A DNA stretch of 48,262 nt from Prolixibacteraceae bacterium (GTDB lineage Bacteria; Bacteroidota; Bacteroidia; Bacteroidales; Prolixibacteraceae). The stretch lies in NCBI GenBank assembly GCA_019459485.1, contig JAIBEZ010000053.1, positions 1 through 48,262 on the forward strand, given 5' to 3'. The notes below the pieces were generated by a model. It was not told where the DNA came from. It worked only from the letters and a program-made list of their open reading frames with translations, and searched no databases. Shown here in pieces: positions 1 to 8,209 of the stretch. The first letter of the stretch is position 1; each line of letters begins with the position of its first letter. A program made the translations under genes and the position numbers.

Positions 1-325
1 GGTAGCCTATTGCATCAATGCCGGTTTTGTACCCATTCGCAAAAAGGGAAAATTGCCTTCATCCGTTCTTAGCGAGTCGTATGAATTGGAATATGGTGTT
101 GATTCAATTGAAATGCATGATGACGCGTTGACAGAAGATGACATTGTTTTAATTCATGACGATTTACTGGCCACCGGAGGAACTGCACTTGCAGCACTCA
201 ATTTGGTGAAGCAAATGAATGTGAAAAAAATCTATTTCTCGTTTATCATCGACTTGACTTTTATTGAAACAGAAAAGAAGGTCGAGTTGGCCAACTACGA
301 AACACATTCTGTTATTCAGTATTAG
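1..325 (+). CDS. apt: Adenine phosphoribosyltransferase, C-terminal part (5' end outside window)
   Basis: Purine salvage enzyme that converts adenine and PRPP to AMP in the cytosol. The reading frame is open from base 2, so the start lies before the window. The visible ~107 residues carry the RKxGKLP segment and the PRPP-binding loop VLIHDDLLATGGTA, which is typical of Apt. The stop is at 323-325, and uvrC begins 27 bases later on the same strand with no terminator between, so co-transcription is likely. Family assignment is firm; only the N-terminal portion is missing because of the window edge. Confidence 0.93.
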   Translation, partial: VAYCINAGFVPIRKKGKLPSSVLSESYELEYGVDSIEMHDDALTEDDIVLIHDDLLATGGTALAALNLVKQMNVKKIYFSFIIDLTFIETEKKVELANYETHSVIQY

Positions 326-352
326 TTTATCTTCCCCCCAAAAGCTTCTCTG

Positions 353-2161
353 ATGGTGTTGAAAAATGCTGAATATATCAAATCGTTGGTTTCAGTTCTT
401 CCTGATCAGCCTGGAATATATCAGTATTTTGATGTAAGTGGAAAGATTATTTACGTTGGAAAAGCGAAGAATTTAAAGAAAAGGGTTACTTCCTACTTTG
501 TAAAAAATCATCAGAATCGGAAAACAGAGCTTCTTGTAAGGAGTATTTCAGACATCAAACACATGGTGGTTGAAACCGAACAGGATGCTCTGTTGCTCGA
601 AAATAACCTGATCAAAAAGTATCAGCCCCGATACAATATTCGGCTGAAAGACGACAAAACTTACCCGTGGATCGTCATCAAAAACGAACGGTTTCCCAGA
701 GTTTTTCAAACAAGAAATGTGATCCGCGACGGATCTACCTACTTTGGTCCGTACACTTCTATTTTCACCGTTCGCATGTTGCTGGAGTTTTTTCGCAAAA
801 CCTACAAGCTTCGCAATTGCAAACTGAATCTTTCGGAGGAGAATATCCGCCTGAAAAAGTTTAAAGTCTGTCTGGAATATCACATCGGAAATTGTCTTGG
901 ACCTTGTGTGGGAAAACAGGAACACGATCAATACATGAAAAGTATTGACCAGATAAAGGAGATATTGAAAGGGAATATATCCGGAGTAATCAAATATCTC
1001 AAGGATTTAATGCATCAATTTTCATCGGAATACAGGTTTGAAGAGGCTGCTTTGATCAAAGACAAGCTTGAATTGCTCGAAAAGTTTCAATCCAAATCTA
1101 CAGTCGTGAGCAATTCAATCAGCGATGTGGATGTTTTTACAATCGATCAGGACGAAGATTTTGCCTACATCAATTACCTGAAAATTATCCAGGGCGCCAT
1201 TATGCAAACCTATACTTTGGAGCTTAAAAAAGTGTTGGATGAATCGCCCAACGAATTACTGGAACTTGCAATCGTGGATATTCGTCAGAAAATATTCAGC
1301 AATGCAAAGGAAATTCTCGTGCCTTTTAAACTGGATTTTGAATTGGAAGGAGTGAAATTTCTGGTTCCAAAACAAGGCGATAAGAAAAAGTTGCTTGATT
1401 TATCGGAACGGAATGCAAAATATTACCGCATCGAAAAGCAGAAACACATGTCGGTGCCGAAGACCGAAAAGAATGCGACCCGTATTTTGGAAACCATGCA
1501 AAAGGATCTTCAATTAAAATCCCAGCCCATCCACATCGAGTGTTTTGACAATAGTAATTTACAGGGAACAAATCCGGTTGCGTCGTGTGTGGTTTTCAGA
1601 AATACACGTCCTTCAAAAAAGGACTATCGGCACTACAATGTAAAAACGGTTGTAGGTCCCGACGATTTTGCTTCGATGGAGGAAATTGTTTTCCGAAGAT
1701 ACCGGCGTTTGATTGACGAAGAAAAATCGCTTCCGCAGTTAATTGTTGTTGACGGAGGAAAGGGGCAATTGGGTGCTGCATTAAATGCATTGGAGAAATT
1801 GGAGCTTCGCGGAAAGATTGCAATCATCGGAATTGCAAAAAGACTGGAAGAAATTTATTTTCCCGGAGATTCGGTTCCGTTGTATCTTGATAAAAATTCG
1901 GAGACGCTGAAAATTATTCAGCAATTGCGTGACGAAGCCCACCGTTTTGGAATTACATTTCACCGCAACAAACGATCGGGCGAATTTATAAAATCGGAAC
2001 TCGAAAATATTTCAGGAATAGGAGAGAAGACGATCACTGCGGTTTTGAAGCGTTTTAAAAGCGTCGAGAATCTAAAAAAACAGGGCTACCGGGTAGTTGC
2101 CGATGAAATAGGCGATTCTAAAGCCCGTATAATCTTCGATTTCTATAAGCTAACCTACTGA
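353..2161 (+). CDS. uvrC: Excinuclease ABC subunit C (UvrC)
   Basis: Nuclease subunit of nucleotide excision repair that makes the incisions on both sides of a lesion after UvrA/UvrB loading. The 602 residues match the family's usual length. An N-terminal GIY-YIG nuclease domain (GIYQYF at ~21-26, IIYVGKAKNLKKR at ~32-44) is followed by a cysteine cluster near 156-186, a UVR helical motif around 205-245, the RNase H-like C-terminal nuclease (HIECFDNSNLQG, VVDGGKGQLGAA) and a terminal helix-hairpin-helix (ISGIGEKT). The ATG at 353 places the GIY motif at the normal distance from the N-terminus. It lies 27 bases after apt and is followed by a strong terminator. Confidence 0.97.
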   Translation: MVLKNAEYIKSLVSVLPDQPGIYQYFDVSGKIIYVGKAKNLKKRVTSYFVKNHQNRKTELLVRSISDIKHMVVETEQDALLLENNLIKKYQPRYNIRLKDDKTYPWIVIKNERFPRVFQTRNVIRDGSTYFGPYTSIFTVRMLLEFFRKTYKLRNCKLNLSEENIRLKKFKVCLEYHIGNCLGPCVGKQEHDQYMKSIDQIKEILKGNISGVIKYLKDLMHQFSSEYRFEEAALIKDKLELLEKFQSKSTVVSNSISDVDVFTIDQDEDFAYINYLKIIQGAIMQTYTLELKKVLDESPNELLELAIVDIRQKIFSNAKEILVPFKLDFELEGVKFLVPKQGDKKKLLDLSERNAKYYRIEKQKHMSVPKTEKNATRILETMQKDLQLKSQPIHIECFDNSNLQGTNPVASCVVFRNTRPSKKDYRHYNVKTVVGPDDFASMEEIVFRRYRRLIDEEKSLPQLIVVDGGKGQLGAALNALEKLELRGKIAIIGIAKRLEEIYFPGDSVPLYLDKNSETLKIIQQLRDEAHRFGITFHRNKRSGEFIKSELENISGIGEKTITAVLKRFKSVENLKKQGYRVVADEIGDSKARIIFDFYKLTY

Positions 2162-2164
2162 AAT

Positions 2165-2199
2165 AAAAAAGCTTAAACCTGTAAAGTTTAAGCTTTTTT
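2165..2199. terminator. Bidirectional intrinsic terminator between uvrC and rsgA
   Basis: The arms AAAAAAGCTTAAAC (2165-2178) and GTTTAAGCTTTTTT (2186-2199) pair around a 7-base loop, with A and T tracts at the two ends. It sits between the convergent uvrC and rsgA genes and can stop transcripts from both. Confidence 0.85.
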
Positions 2200-2225
2200 A
2201 GTATCGGTTTTGGTGTTGAATTAGA

Positions 2226-3170
2226 TCAGTTTCTGTATTTATCTTCCGTATCGAGTAAGCCAAGGTAGGTATCGTACCTGCTTTCCGCAATTTGGCCATC
2301 AGCCACTGCTTTTTTTACCGCGCACCCGGGTTCATGCGTATGGGTGCAATTATAGTACTGGCAATTATTCAGAAGTTGAAACATTTCGGGAAAATAATGT
2401 GAGATTTCTTCTTTTGCCATTTCGAGCAAACCAAAACCTTTTATGCCCGGCGTGTCAATAATAAATCCGCCAAAGTCGAGATCGATCATTTCTGAATAAG
2501 TTGTGGTGTGTTTGCCCGAATGATGCGAATCTGAAATGATGCCGGTTTTCAACATTGTACCCGGCTGAATGGAATTGATAATGGTGGATTTGCCGACACC
2601 CGAATGTCCGGAGAAAACATTGGTTTTATTTTTCATCATCGTTTTTAGTTCCTCCATGCCAATGTCTTTTTTTGCAGAGATTTTTAAACAATGGTAACCC
2701 ACCTTTTCATAAACGTCAATCAGGAAATTCATCAGCGAAGTTTGTGCTTCATTGTAAAGGTCTATTTTATTGAAGATGATGTGGCAGGGAATGCGGTACG
2801 CTTCGGCAGAAACCAGGAAACGATCGATGAATGTGGTGGTGGTAACGGGATGTTTGATGGTAACAATCAGGAAGGCCTGATCGATGTTGGCTGCAATGAT
2901 GTGCGATTCCTTTGAAAGGTTGGGCGATTTCCGGATGATGTAATTTTTTCTTTCGATTATGTTTGTTATCAGCCCGATAACAGCCCCTTCCGAATTGTTA
3001 TCTTCCTTCGTTTCAGTTATTTCTACATGGTCGCCCACCGCAATTGGGTTGGTGCTGCGGATTCCTTTTAACCTGAAATTTCCTTTAATCCTGCATTCTA
3101 TTGAATTTCCATCGTCGGTTTTTACGGTGTACCAACTTCCGGTCGATTTTATTACAATACCTTTTTTCAA
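2226..3170 (-). CDS. rsgA: Ribosome small-subunit-dependent GTPase RsgA
   Basis: Circularly permuted GTPase that helps late maturation of the 30S subunit. The 314 residues begin with an OB-fold domain (~1-75). The GTPase motifs follow in permuted order: NKID (134-137, G4), GHSGVGKST (188-196, Walker A) and DTPG (239-242, G3). The C-terminal zinc-binding segment shows C270, C275, H277 and C283, as expected for RsgA. It converges on uvrC across a shared terminator. Its upstream region holds a cloverleaf-like repeat, and no clear TAnnTTTG promoter was seen. All key residues are present. Confidence 0.96.
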   Translation of the reverse strand: MKKGIVIKSTGSWYTVKTDDGNSIECRIKGNFRLKGIRSTNPIAVGDHVEITETKEDNNSEGAVIGLITNIIERKNYIIRKSPNLSKESHIIAANIDQAFLIVTIKHPVTTTTFIDRFLVSAEAYRIPCHIIFNKIDLYNEAQTSLMNFLIDVYEKVGYHCLKISAKKDIGMEELKTMMKNKTNVFSGHSGVGKSTIINSIQPGTMLKTGIISDSHHSGKHTTTYSEMIDLDFGGFIIDTPGIKGFGLLEMAKEEISHYFPEMFQLLNNCQYYNCTHTHEPGCAVKKAVADGQIAESRYDTYLGLLDTEDKYRN

Positions 3171-3245
3171 TTGTCAATCTGGTTTTAATTAAATACTTCT
3201 ACTTTAGCAACTGGGTGTCGATATTTTTACTCTTTCCTTTTCAAT

Positions 3246-3326
3246 ACTCACCCCCTGCATCTTCGATGCTTCCCCCTCTCTTTTAAAAAGAGTGGGGGAA
3301 GGCCGCCTGCGGACTTCGGGGTGAGT
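3246..3326. repeat. Cloverleaf-like hairpin repeat element
   Basis: The outer arms ACTCACCCC (3246-3254) and GGGGTGAGT (3318-3326) are perfectly complementary. They enclose three smaller hairpins: GCATC/GATGC (3258-3270), CCCCCTCTC.../...GAGTGGGGG (3272-3298) and CCGC/GCGG (about 3303-3312). It lies in the divergent space between rsgA and the exodeoxyribonuclease gene. The layout resembles REP or MITE-like mosaics. No flanking target-site duplication was identified. Confidence 0.65.
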
Positions 3327-3400
3327 TGATATTTTCGTTCTGGGAATTTTGTCGTACGCCCTGACAACTTGTTTAATATGAACCAAAAGTAACAAAAATT

Positions 3401-4168
3401 GTGAAAAGGATTTTAAGCTACAATGTGAATGGAATTCGGTCGGCCATAAGCAAAGGATTGCTCAGCTGGCTTCCGGAGGTTGATCCTGATGTAATTTGTA
3501 TTCAGGAAACCAAAGCGCAGCCGGGACAGATGCACGAAGCTGAATTTGCAGCGCTGGGCTACCATTGTTATGCGCATTCAGCGGTAAAGAAAGGGTATAG
3601 CGGAGTTGCCATCTTTTGCAAACAAATTCCTGATCATGTTGAATATGGAATGAACCATGCCGGATATGACTTTGAAGGAAGGGTAATTCGGACCGATTTT
3701 GGCGAACTTTCGGTTGTAAACGTGTATTTGCCCTCCGGAACTACGGGAGAGCTGCGACAGGCCGTTAAAATGGATTTTCTGATCGATTTTCATTCTTACC
3801 TGAATGAACTCAGGAAAGTCAGAAAAAATCTGGTCATTTCAGGAGATTATAACATTTGCCGCCTGTGGATCGACATTCACAATCCGGCACAGCAGCAAAA
3901 AACATCGGGTTTTTTACCTGAAGAGCGCGATTGGTTTGCCAAATTTGTGGCAGATGGGTATGTTGACAGTTTCAGGAAAATAAATCCGGAACCGCATCAG
4001 TATTCATGGTGGAGTTACCGTGCCGGATCGCGTGCCAATAACAAAGGCTGGCGCATCGACTACCACATTGTCACCAGAGAGTTGGAAGACAGGATTCTGG
4101 ATGCAAGGATTTTACCTGCTGTTGTTCATTCCGATCATTGTCCGGTATTAATTGATATTGATTTTTAG
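3401..4168 (+). CDS. xth: Exodeoxyribonuclease III (AP endonuclease family)
   Basis: Base-excision repair enzyme with AP endonuclease and 3'-5' exonuclease activity. The 255 residues span the whole endonuclease/exonuclease/phosphatase fold. Visible active-site motifs are YNVNGIR (N10), IQETKA (E36), SGDYNI (D149, N151), IDIHNP and the terminal HSDHCPV (D245, H246). The start is GTG at 3401, which puts the KRILSYNVNGIR segment at the family's usual N-terminal position; no in-frame ATG fits better. The segment after GDYNIC reads RLW where many homologues have a His-containing HKP/HKE stretch, a small deviation. The DUF4421 gene begins 3 bases after the stop. Confidence 0.94.
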   Translation: MKRILSYNVNGIRSAISKGLLSWLPEVDPDVICIQETKAQPGQMHEAEFAALGYHCYAHSAVKKGYSGVAIFCKQIPDHVEYGMNHAGYDFEGRVIRTDFGELSVVNVYLPSGTTGELRQAVKMDFLIDFHSYLNELRKVRKNLVISGDYNICRLWIDIHNPAQQQKTSGFLPEERDWFAKFVADGYVDSFRKINPEPHQYSWWSYRAGSRANNKGWRIDYHIVTRELEDRILDARILPAVVHSDHCPVLIDIDF

Positions 4169-4171
4169 CCC

Positions 4172-5182
4172 ATGAGAGTATTTATTCTGTTGTTCGTTTT
4201 TTCTGTTTTTACTATTTCTGCTTCAGGAAAATCATTCACTGGCTTTCTGCAAGCGAAAAAGGACTCAAATTACATTGAAAGTTATTTTAATGACTTCATT
4301 GTAAACCTTTATTCAGTAGAAAAAACACATTCGCTCGATTTGAGCGATTTGAGTAATCCATACCGGCTGCAGTATTCGCCAAATGGCCACTTTAATATGG
4401 GTGTGGGAGTTAATTTTCGCTCTTTTGGACTGAGTCTGGCCACAAAAATTCCGTTTTTGCAGAACAACGAATCCAGGTATGGCGAGACAAAGAGGTTCGG
4501 AATTCAGAGCTATATTTATACCAATAAATATTCAATCGATTTAATATCATCAACTTCAAAGGGTTATTATTTAAAAAATTCTGTCCAGCATTTCAGTTCG
4601 TTTACGAAAGTCCGGGAATATCAACGGCCCGATATTACTTCGACAAACATTGGTTTGAATGTAAATTACATTTTTAACAACCAGAAATTCTCGTACAAAG
4701 CGGCATTCAGCGATACCGAGCGACAAAAAAGAAATGCAGGTTCACTGATTGCCGGAGGAAGTATTCTTTCATACCGAACCAAAGCCGATTCGGCATTTGT
4801 TCCACGTGGAATCGACGAAAAGTTTTTCCTGAAATCCAGAGAGGTCAATAAATCGCTTGTTTTGGCCTTCAATGTAAATAGCGGCTATGCCTATTCGCTG
4901 GTTTTTTTGCGAAATGGAATCGTAACGATGTCGTACATTGTGGGTGCGGGAATTCAGGATAACAACTATGATAAAACTACCCAGCCTGAAGTTAACAACT
5001 GGAGGTTTAGCTTCAATCATACCGGAAGGTTTGGCATTGGTTACCGTGTGAAAAGATATTATGCAAGAGCGTCGTTCATCCGTTCCACTCAATTTACAAG
5101 TTTACGGCACAACGAATTAAGAATCGCAAATGGGACTGATTTTATTCAGTTGTCTCTGGGAAAACGCATTTCATTCAAATAA
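4172..5182 (+). CDS. DUF4421 family outer-membrane protein
   Basis: A 336-residue protein with an N-terminal signal peptide (hydrophobic stretch ~3-16 followed by SASGKS) and alternating aromatic/hydrophobic strands typical of an outer-membrane beta-barrel. Sequences such as DSNYIESYFNDF, the SPNGHFNMGVGVNFRSFGLSL segment and a C-terminal strand ending in RISFK resemble DUF4421 proteins of Bacteroidota, whose function is not known. It starts 3 bases after the exodeoxyribonuclease gene and may be translationally coupled, though no functional link is evident. Assignment rests on remembered family features. Confidence 0.75.
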   Translation: MRVFILLFVFSVFTISASGKSFTGFLQAKKDSNYIESYFNDFIVNLYSVEKTHSLDLSDLSNPYRLQYSPNGHFNMGVGVNFRSFGLSLATKIPFLQNNESRYGETKRFGIQSYIYTNKYSIDLISSTSKGYYLKNSVQHFSSFTKVREYQRPDITSTNIGLNVNYIFNNQKFSYKAAFSDTERQKRNAGSLIAGGSILSYRTKADSAFVPRGIDEKFFLKSREVNKSLVLAFNVNSGYAYSLVFLRNGIVTMSYIVGAGIQDNNYDKTTQPEVNNWRFSFNHTGRFGIGYRVKRYYARASFIRSTQFTSLRHNELRIANGTDFIQLSLGKRISFK

Positions 5183-5227
5183 GTGAGAAGGTTGTGTTTA
5201 TATGTTTTTAATGTTCTAATGTAACTA

Positions 5228-5515
5228 CATAGCGCTATTCTTTTCCCCCGAGTTTCATTTGGGCAGGGCTGTCTGCCTTTAGGCAACGGATAGGAGAATA
5301 CAAACGAAACCAGACCCTTTTCTTCAATCAAATGGGGCTAAAGCCAAAAAAATGGTATGATCTTCCTCCGTCACATGAATGTGACAGCCTGTCCCGATTT
5401 TTATCGGGAGCAAAGGATATTGCTCTGATCGTCTAGACTGCTTATTCGTAGCGCTATCCTTTGCCCCCGATTTTCATCGGGGCAGGCTGGTTGGCTTCAG
5501 CCAACGGAAAATAAA
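5228..5515. repeat. Mosaic dispersed repeat: two direct copies and one inverted copy
   Basis: A unit of the form AGCGCTATyCTTTgCCCCCGA...TCGGGgCAGGCTG...GGC...GCCaACGGA occurs at about 5231-5291 and about 5450-5512. An inverted partial copy lies at about 5389-5430 (CCTGTCCCGA...TCGGGAGCAAAGGATA). Between them is the palindrome GTCACATGAATGTGAC (about 5373-5389), and shortly after comes CCTGCC...GGCAGG (about 5577-5595). The architecture recalls REP/BIME mosaics. No encoded product is visible. Confidence 0.6.
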
Positions 5516-5861
5516 TTGACAATGAAAATCGTCCGCGCAAAAGCCTTTTTCAGGGCAAGATCCATCTTTCGGACGCCTGCCTGCGGCTGGCAGGGAACAG
5601 CATCGGTCCGTAAAATCACAATACCGACCTAAAACTTGTTAATCAGTCATGAAAAAATAACTACCAAAATAAAATAATATAAAACCATAAATATTTTTCA
5701 GTTTATTGGTTTTTTCTGATAATTATTTGTTAAATTAGCTCAGTTCTTTTTTTATTATTCATCAGAAACGTACATCCGGCAGAATATCACCATTATTTCC
5801 AGGTCGAAAATAGTTGTGAAAAAAGTGTCTGCAAATTGCATTAGCCGTAAGTCAAGCCCTT

Positions 5862-6055
5862 GGAACCTTCTACGAAATGTAGAACCTTCAACCGGAGGCC
5901 AGGGGATCTTCTACAAATTGTAGAACCTTCAACCGGCGTCAGGGGGACCTTCTACAAATTGTAGAGCCTTCAACCGGAGGCCGGGCGACCTTCTACAAAA
6001 TGTAGAACCTTCAACCGGAGACCGGAGGACTTTCTACAAAATGTAGAACCTTAAA
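5862..6055. repeat. Five tandem 41-bp repeats with palindromic cores
   Basis: The motif TTCTAC begins at 5868, 5909, 5950, 5991 and 6032, an exact 41-base period. Each unit contains an inverted repeat such as TTCTACAAATTGTAGAA or TTCTACAAAATGTAGAA. In the first four units this is followed by CCTTCAACCGG and a G/C-rich spacer (gaggccggg and variants). Copies differ by point changes only, without length changes. The array ends 65 bases before the DUF6261 start codon, so it may lie in that gene's 5' leader or be a protein-binding array. Confidence 0.9.
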
Positions 6056-6120
6056 ATGAATTAAAAGCCCAAAAAGCAAAGTCAAATATCAATATTGTTG
6101 AACTAAAAAAACCAAGTACT

Positions 6121-6864
6121 ATGCAAACAAAAGAGTTTAGAACTGTTCATTTAAACAACCTTACAATCGACAATTTATTTTCGCTTAGTAAATCGACCAT
6201 TGAGTATGCCAGGCCCGTTATGGAAAGCATCGGCGAATTGCCTAACGTAATCCTTGCCCGGCTCGAAAGCGACAACAACGCAATGGGCGTGCAAATTAAA
6301 AAGGCACTGAAAAGTGTATTGACCGAACAAGTAGCCACGCTGGATCTCGATTGCGACGACCGTTTTGCTGAAGTGAAACGCAACGTGAGTACCCACCTGC
6401 AAGGCCGCGACCCTGAAAAGAAAGCAGTGGCTGAGGAATTGAAAATCTTTCTCAACCCTTATTGGGACACCGACTCGAAGCCATTGAACACTCAGACAAG
6501 TCTTTTGACAGAGATGTTCGCCAAGTTCAATGCCAGTGAAAATTTGAAAACACTCGCTGCAACCATTGGAATTACCGACATGATGGCCGGGCTCGAAACC
6601 GCGAATACTGAATTGGCTAGTTTGTACCAAACGCGCAACGAGCAGGGCGCTGTGGTTGAAGGACCATCGGCCAGCAGCCTGAAATCGGCAACGGCCAAAA
6701 GCTACGAACAGTTTTGCACCGCCATTGAGCAGGCTGTAAATTACACTCCCTCGGATGCACTCATAACCCTTTTCAATCAAATGGACGAACTGCGTAAAAC
6801 CTACGCCCGCCTGATCCGCAAAAAAGACAAGGAAGAAGAGGCAAGCCCGGTTGAAGTTGATTAA
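6121..6864 (+). CDS. DUF6261 family protein
   Basis: A 247-residue cytosolic, mostly alpha-helical protein with no signal peptide or membrane segment. The opening (KEFRTVHLNNLTIDNLFSLS), the central segment TEMFAKFNASENLKTLAATIG and the C-terminal LFNQMDELRKTYARLIRKKD match my recollection of DUF6261, a Bacteroidota family of unknown function. The tail is charged (KKDKEEEASPVEVD). It stands alone between the 41-bp repeat array upstream and a terminator hairpin downstream. The long antisense frame over the same bases (6175-6876) is a shadow. No function can be assigned. Confidence 0.75.
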   Translation: MQTKEFRTVHLNNLTIDNLFSLSKSTIEYARPVMESIGELPNVILARLESDNNAMGVQIKKALKSVLTEQVATLDLDCDDRFAEVKRNVSTHLQGRDPEKKAVAEELKIFLNPYWDTDSKPLNTQTSLLTEMFAKFNASENLKTLAATIGITDMMAGLETANTELASLYQTRNEQGAVVEGPSASSLKSATAKSYEQFCTAIEQAVNYTPSDALITLFNQMDELRKTYARLIRKKDKEEEASPVEVD

Positions 6865-6888
6865 TACAGCGAACAAGCTATTTTGCAG

Positions 6889-6922
6889 ATTCCCGGCAGG
6901 TTAAACCCTGTCGGGAATTTGG
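6889..6922 (+). terminator. Intrinsic terminator after the DUF6261 gene
   Basis: The arms ATTCCCGGCAGG (6889-6900) and CCTGTCGGGAAT (6907-6918) pair with one G-T wobble around a 6-base loop. A short T-rich tail follows. It begins 24 bases after the stop codon. Confidence 0.7.
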
Positions 6923-7064
6923 TTAACTGTGATCATGTTGTGACCCTTTTTTTCCTTGGTTGCAAAATGCAATATTAGCTTACGATACCGGCTGCAAACC
7001 GATGTGAATGATCCGAAAGGACTAAACAAATGTTTATTAAGGAAGGAAGCTCAGAAAAGTACTA

Positions 7065-7072
7065 TATATTTG
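7065..7072 (+). promoter_or_regulatory. Possible -7 promoter element for the ABC-3C operon
   Basis: TATATTTG matches the Bacteroidota TAnnTTTG -7 consensus and lies 77 bases before the ATG at 7149. No good TTTG/TTG -33 element is visible at the usual spacing, so this is tentative. Confidence 0.4.
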
Positions 7073-7148
7073 GTGATAGTTAGTAATTATAAGCCAGTTA
7101 AAAAAACTGAAATTAGCAGATAAATAATTACTTTTGACAATAAAAAAT

Positions 7149-7973
7149 ATGGCAAATAATCAATCAAGAAATTACTCAACGCTAACAATAAAAAGACTTT
7201 ATGCTCTTTCAGGGAATCGTTGTGCGTTCCCTGGCTGTGAAAGGACTTTTGTTAATTGGGAAGATGATACAAATTTCTCGAATATTTGCCACATTGAAGA
7301 TGCAAACCCAAATACTCATAAAGCAGATAGGTACAATCAAAATATGTCTTATAAGGAAAGAGCAGATTATAGTAATTTAATTTTACTCTGTCCGAATCAT
7401 CACATAGAAACAAACGACCCTAGCAAATATACGTTAGAGACTCTTAGAGCAATGAAAAGAGAACATGAAAAAAACATTGCAAGTCTTCAAGTTGGGAAAA
7501 ATACAATAGCAAAATATCCTTCCGTATTAAGCACTCTAATTAATCAAATTGGTTCAACATTATTGAAAGACGAATTTGAAGATTTTGGTAAAAAGGCTCC
7601 AGATACAGAAGAAAAAATCCTTTACAACAATGTAATTACTTATAAGCCAATAATTGAGGAATTTAGCATATATCAGGGAAAGCTTAATGGTATTTATGAT
7701 GAGATTGAAAAACAGGGTTCAAGCAAAAAATCTTTTTTACTCCAAAATATTAAGACTCTTTATTTGAAGGAAAAAGGAAAGTTTGTTAACATTGAAGCCA
7801 TAAGAGATAATGCCGATTTAATATTCGAAAATATTGAAAATGAAATTTGGAAAATTCTCGAATCAAGTTCAAATTTAAGTCCAAGTTTACCAATTGAGTC
7901 AATAAAAATGGGTATTTTAATTGTTATGGTCGATGCCTTTATGAGGTGTAAAATACTTGAGGAGCCAATATGA
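7149..7973 (+). CDS. HNH endonuclease effector of an ABC-3C-type system
   Basis: A 274-residue protein with an N-terminal HNH/McrA-like nuclease: zinc cysteines C25 and C30 (RCAFPGC), the ICHIEDANP segment (H48, E50), then LILLCPNHHIETND (C81, H84, H85). Residues ~115-274 form a helical C-terminal region that I infer to be the part linking effectors to the ATPase in ABC three-component (ABC-3C) systems. A TTG at 7134 is in frame, but the ATG at 7149 better fits a start just before the helix preceding the zinc site. The next gene overlaps its stop (ATGA at 7970). Its predicted role is DNA cleavage triggered by the ATPase partner; the target is unknown. Composition is visibly A+T-rich. Confidence 0.8.
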   Translation: MANNQSRNYSTLTIKRLYALSGNRCAFPGCERTFVNWEDDTNFSNICHIEDANPNTHKADRYNQNMSYKERADYSNLILLCPNHHIETNDPSKYTLETLRAMKREHEKNIASLQVGKNTIAKYPSVLSTLINQIGSTLLKDEFEDFGKKAPDTEEKILYNNVITYKPIIEEFSIYQGKLNGIYDEIEKQGSSKKSFLLQNIKTLYLKEKGKFVNIEAIRDNADLIFENIENEIWKILESSSNLSPSLPIESIKMGILIVMVDAFMRCKILEEPI

Positions 7974-8209
7974 CTATGATATTAAGTAGTGATATAAAAC
8001 CAGATAGAGACTTATACTTTCTTGGAAGTAAAGTGATTGAAGTTCTTATTGATTCTAACGATAAGAAGGTCGATTATTTTGAACTTTTTCAAAAGGTTAA
8101 TTCAGAAATAGAAATAAGTTTGAGTCTTTATACACTTGTTTTGGATTGGCTGTTCATTATTGGGGTCATTAAAAATGCAGAAAACAGATTAATTGAAAAA
8201 TGTTTCTAA
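7970..8209 (+). CDS. ABC-3C middle component (MC6-like)
   Basis: A small 79-residue protein sandwiched between the HNH gene and the DUF2326 ATPase, overlapping the first by 4 bases and the second by 10. The layout and the pattern MILSSDIKPDRDLYFLGSKV...LYTLVLDWLFIIGVIK resemble the small winged-helix-like middle components of ABC-3C systems, closest in my memory to the MC6 type. In such systems it is thought to bridge ATPase and effector. Length and position are typical. The exact subtype is a judgement from memory. Confidence 0.7.
   Translation: MTMILSSDIKPDRDLYFLGSKVIEVLIDSNDKKVDYFELFQKVNSEIEISLSLYTLVLDWLFIIGVIKNAENRLIEKCF

Larger units (their letters stand above)
5183..6120. other. Gene-free repeat-rich region
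   Basis: This 938-base stretch has no convincing coding frame. Its left half (about 5228-5600) is a mosaic of short hairpins and repeated segments. The middle (about 5640-5760) is A+T-rich and unstructured. The right part (5862-6055) is the tandem 41-bp palindromic array just before the DUF6261 gene. The 61-residue frame at 5146-5331 on the minus strand runs through repeat DNA and is not considered a gene. Confidence 0.7.

Noticed and set aside
5862-6055. Possible CRISPR array
   Set aside because: The 41-base units are contiguous, all parts of each unit are similar, and there are no unique spacers or cas genes.
6175-6876. 233-residue frame on the minus strand
   Set aside because: It lies entirely antisense to the DUF6261 gene, is rich in F, H and C, and matches no family I recognise.
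6930-7130. Fourth copy of the cassette repeat to the left of the ABC-3C operon
   Set aside because: Only a weak resemblance (CGGCTGCAAACCGATGTG) to the repeat's right end is seen, and the hairpin is absent.
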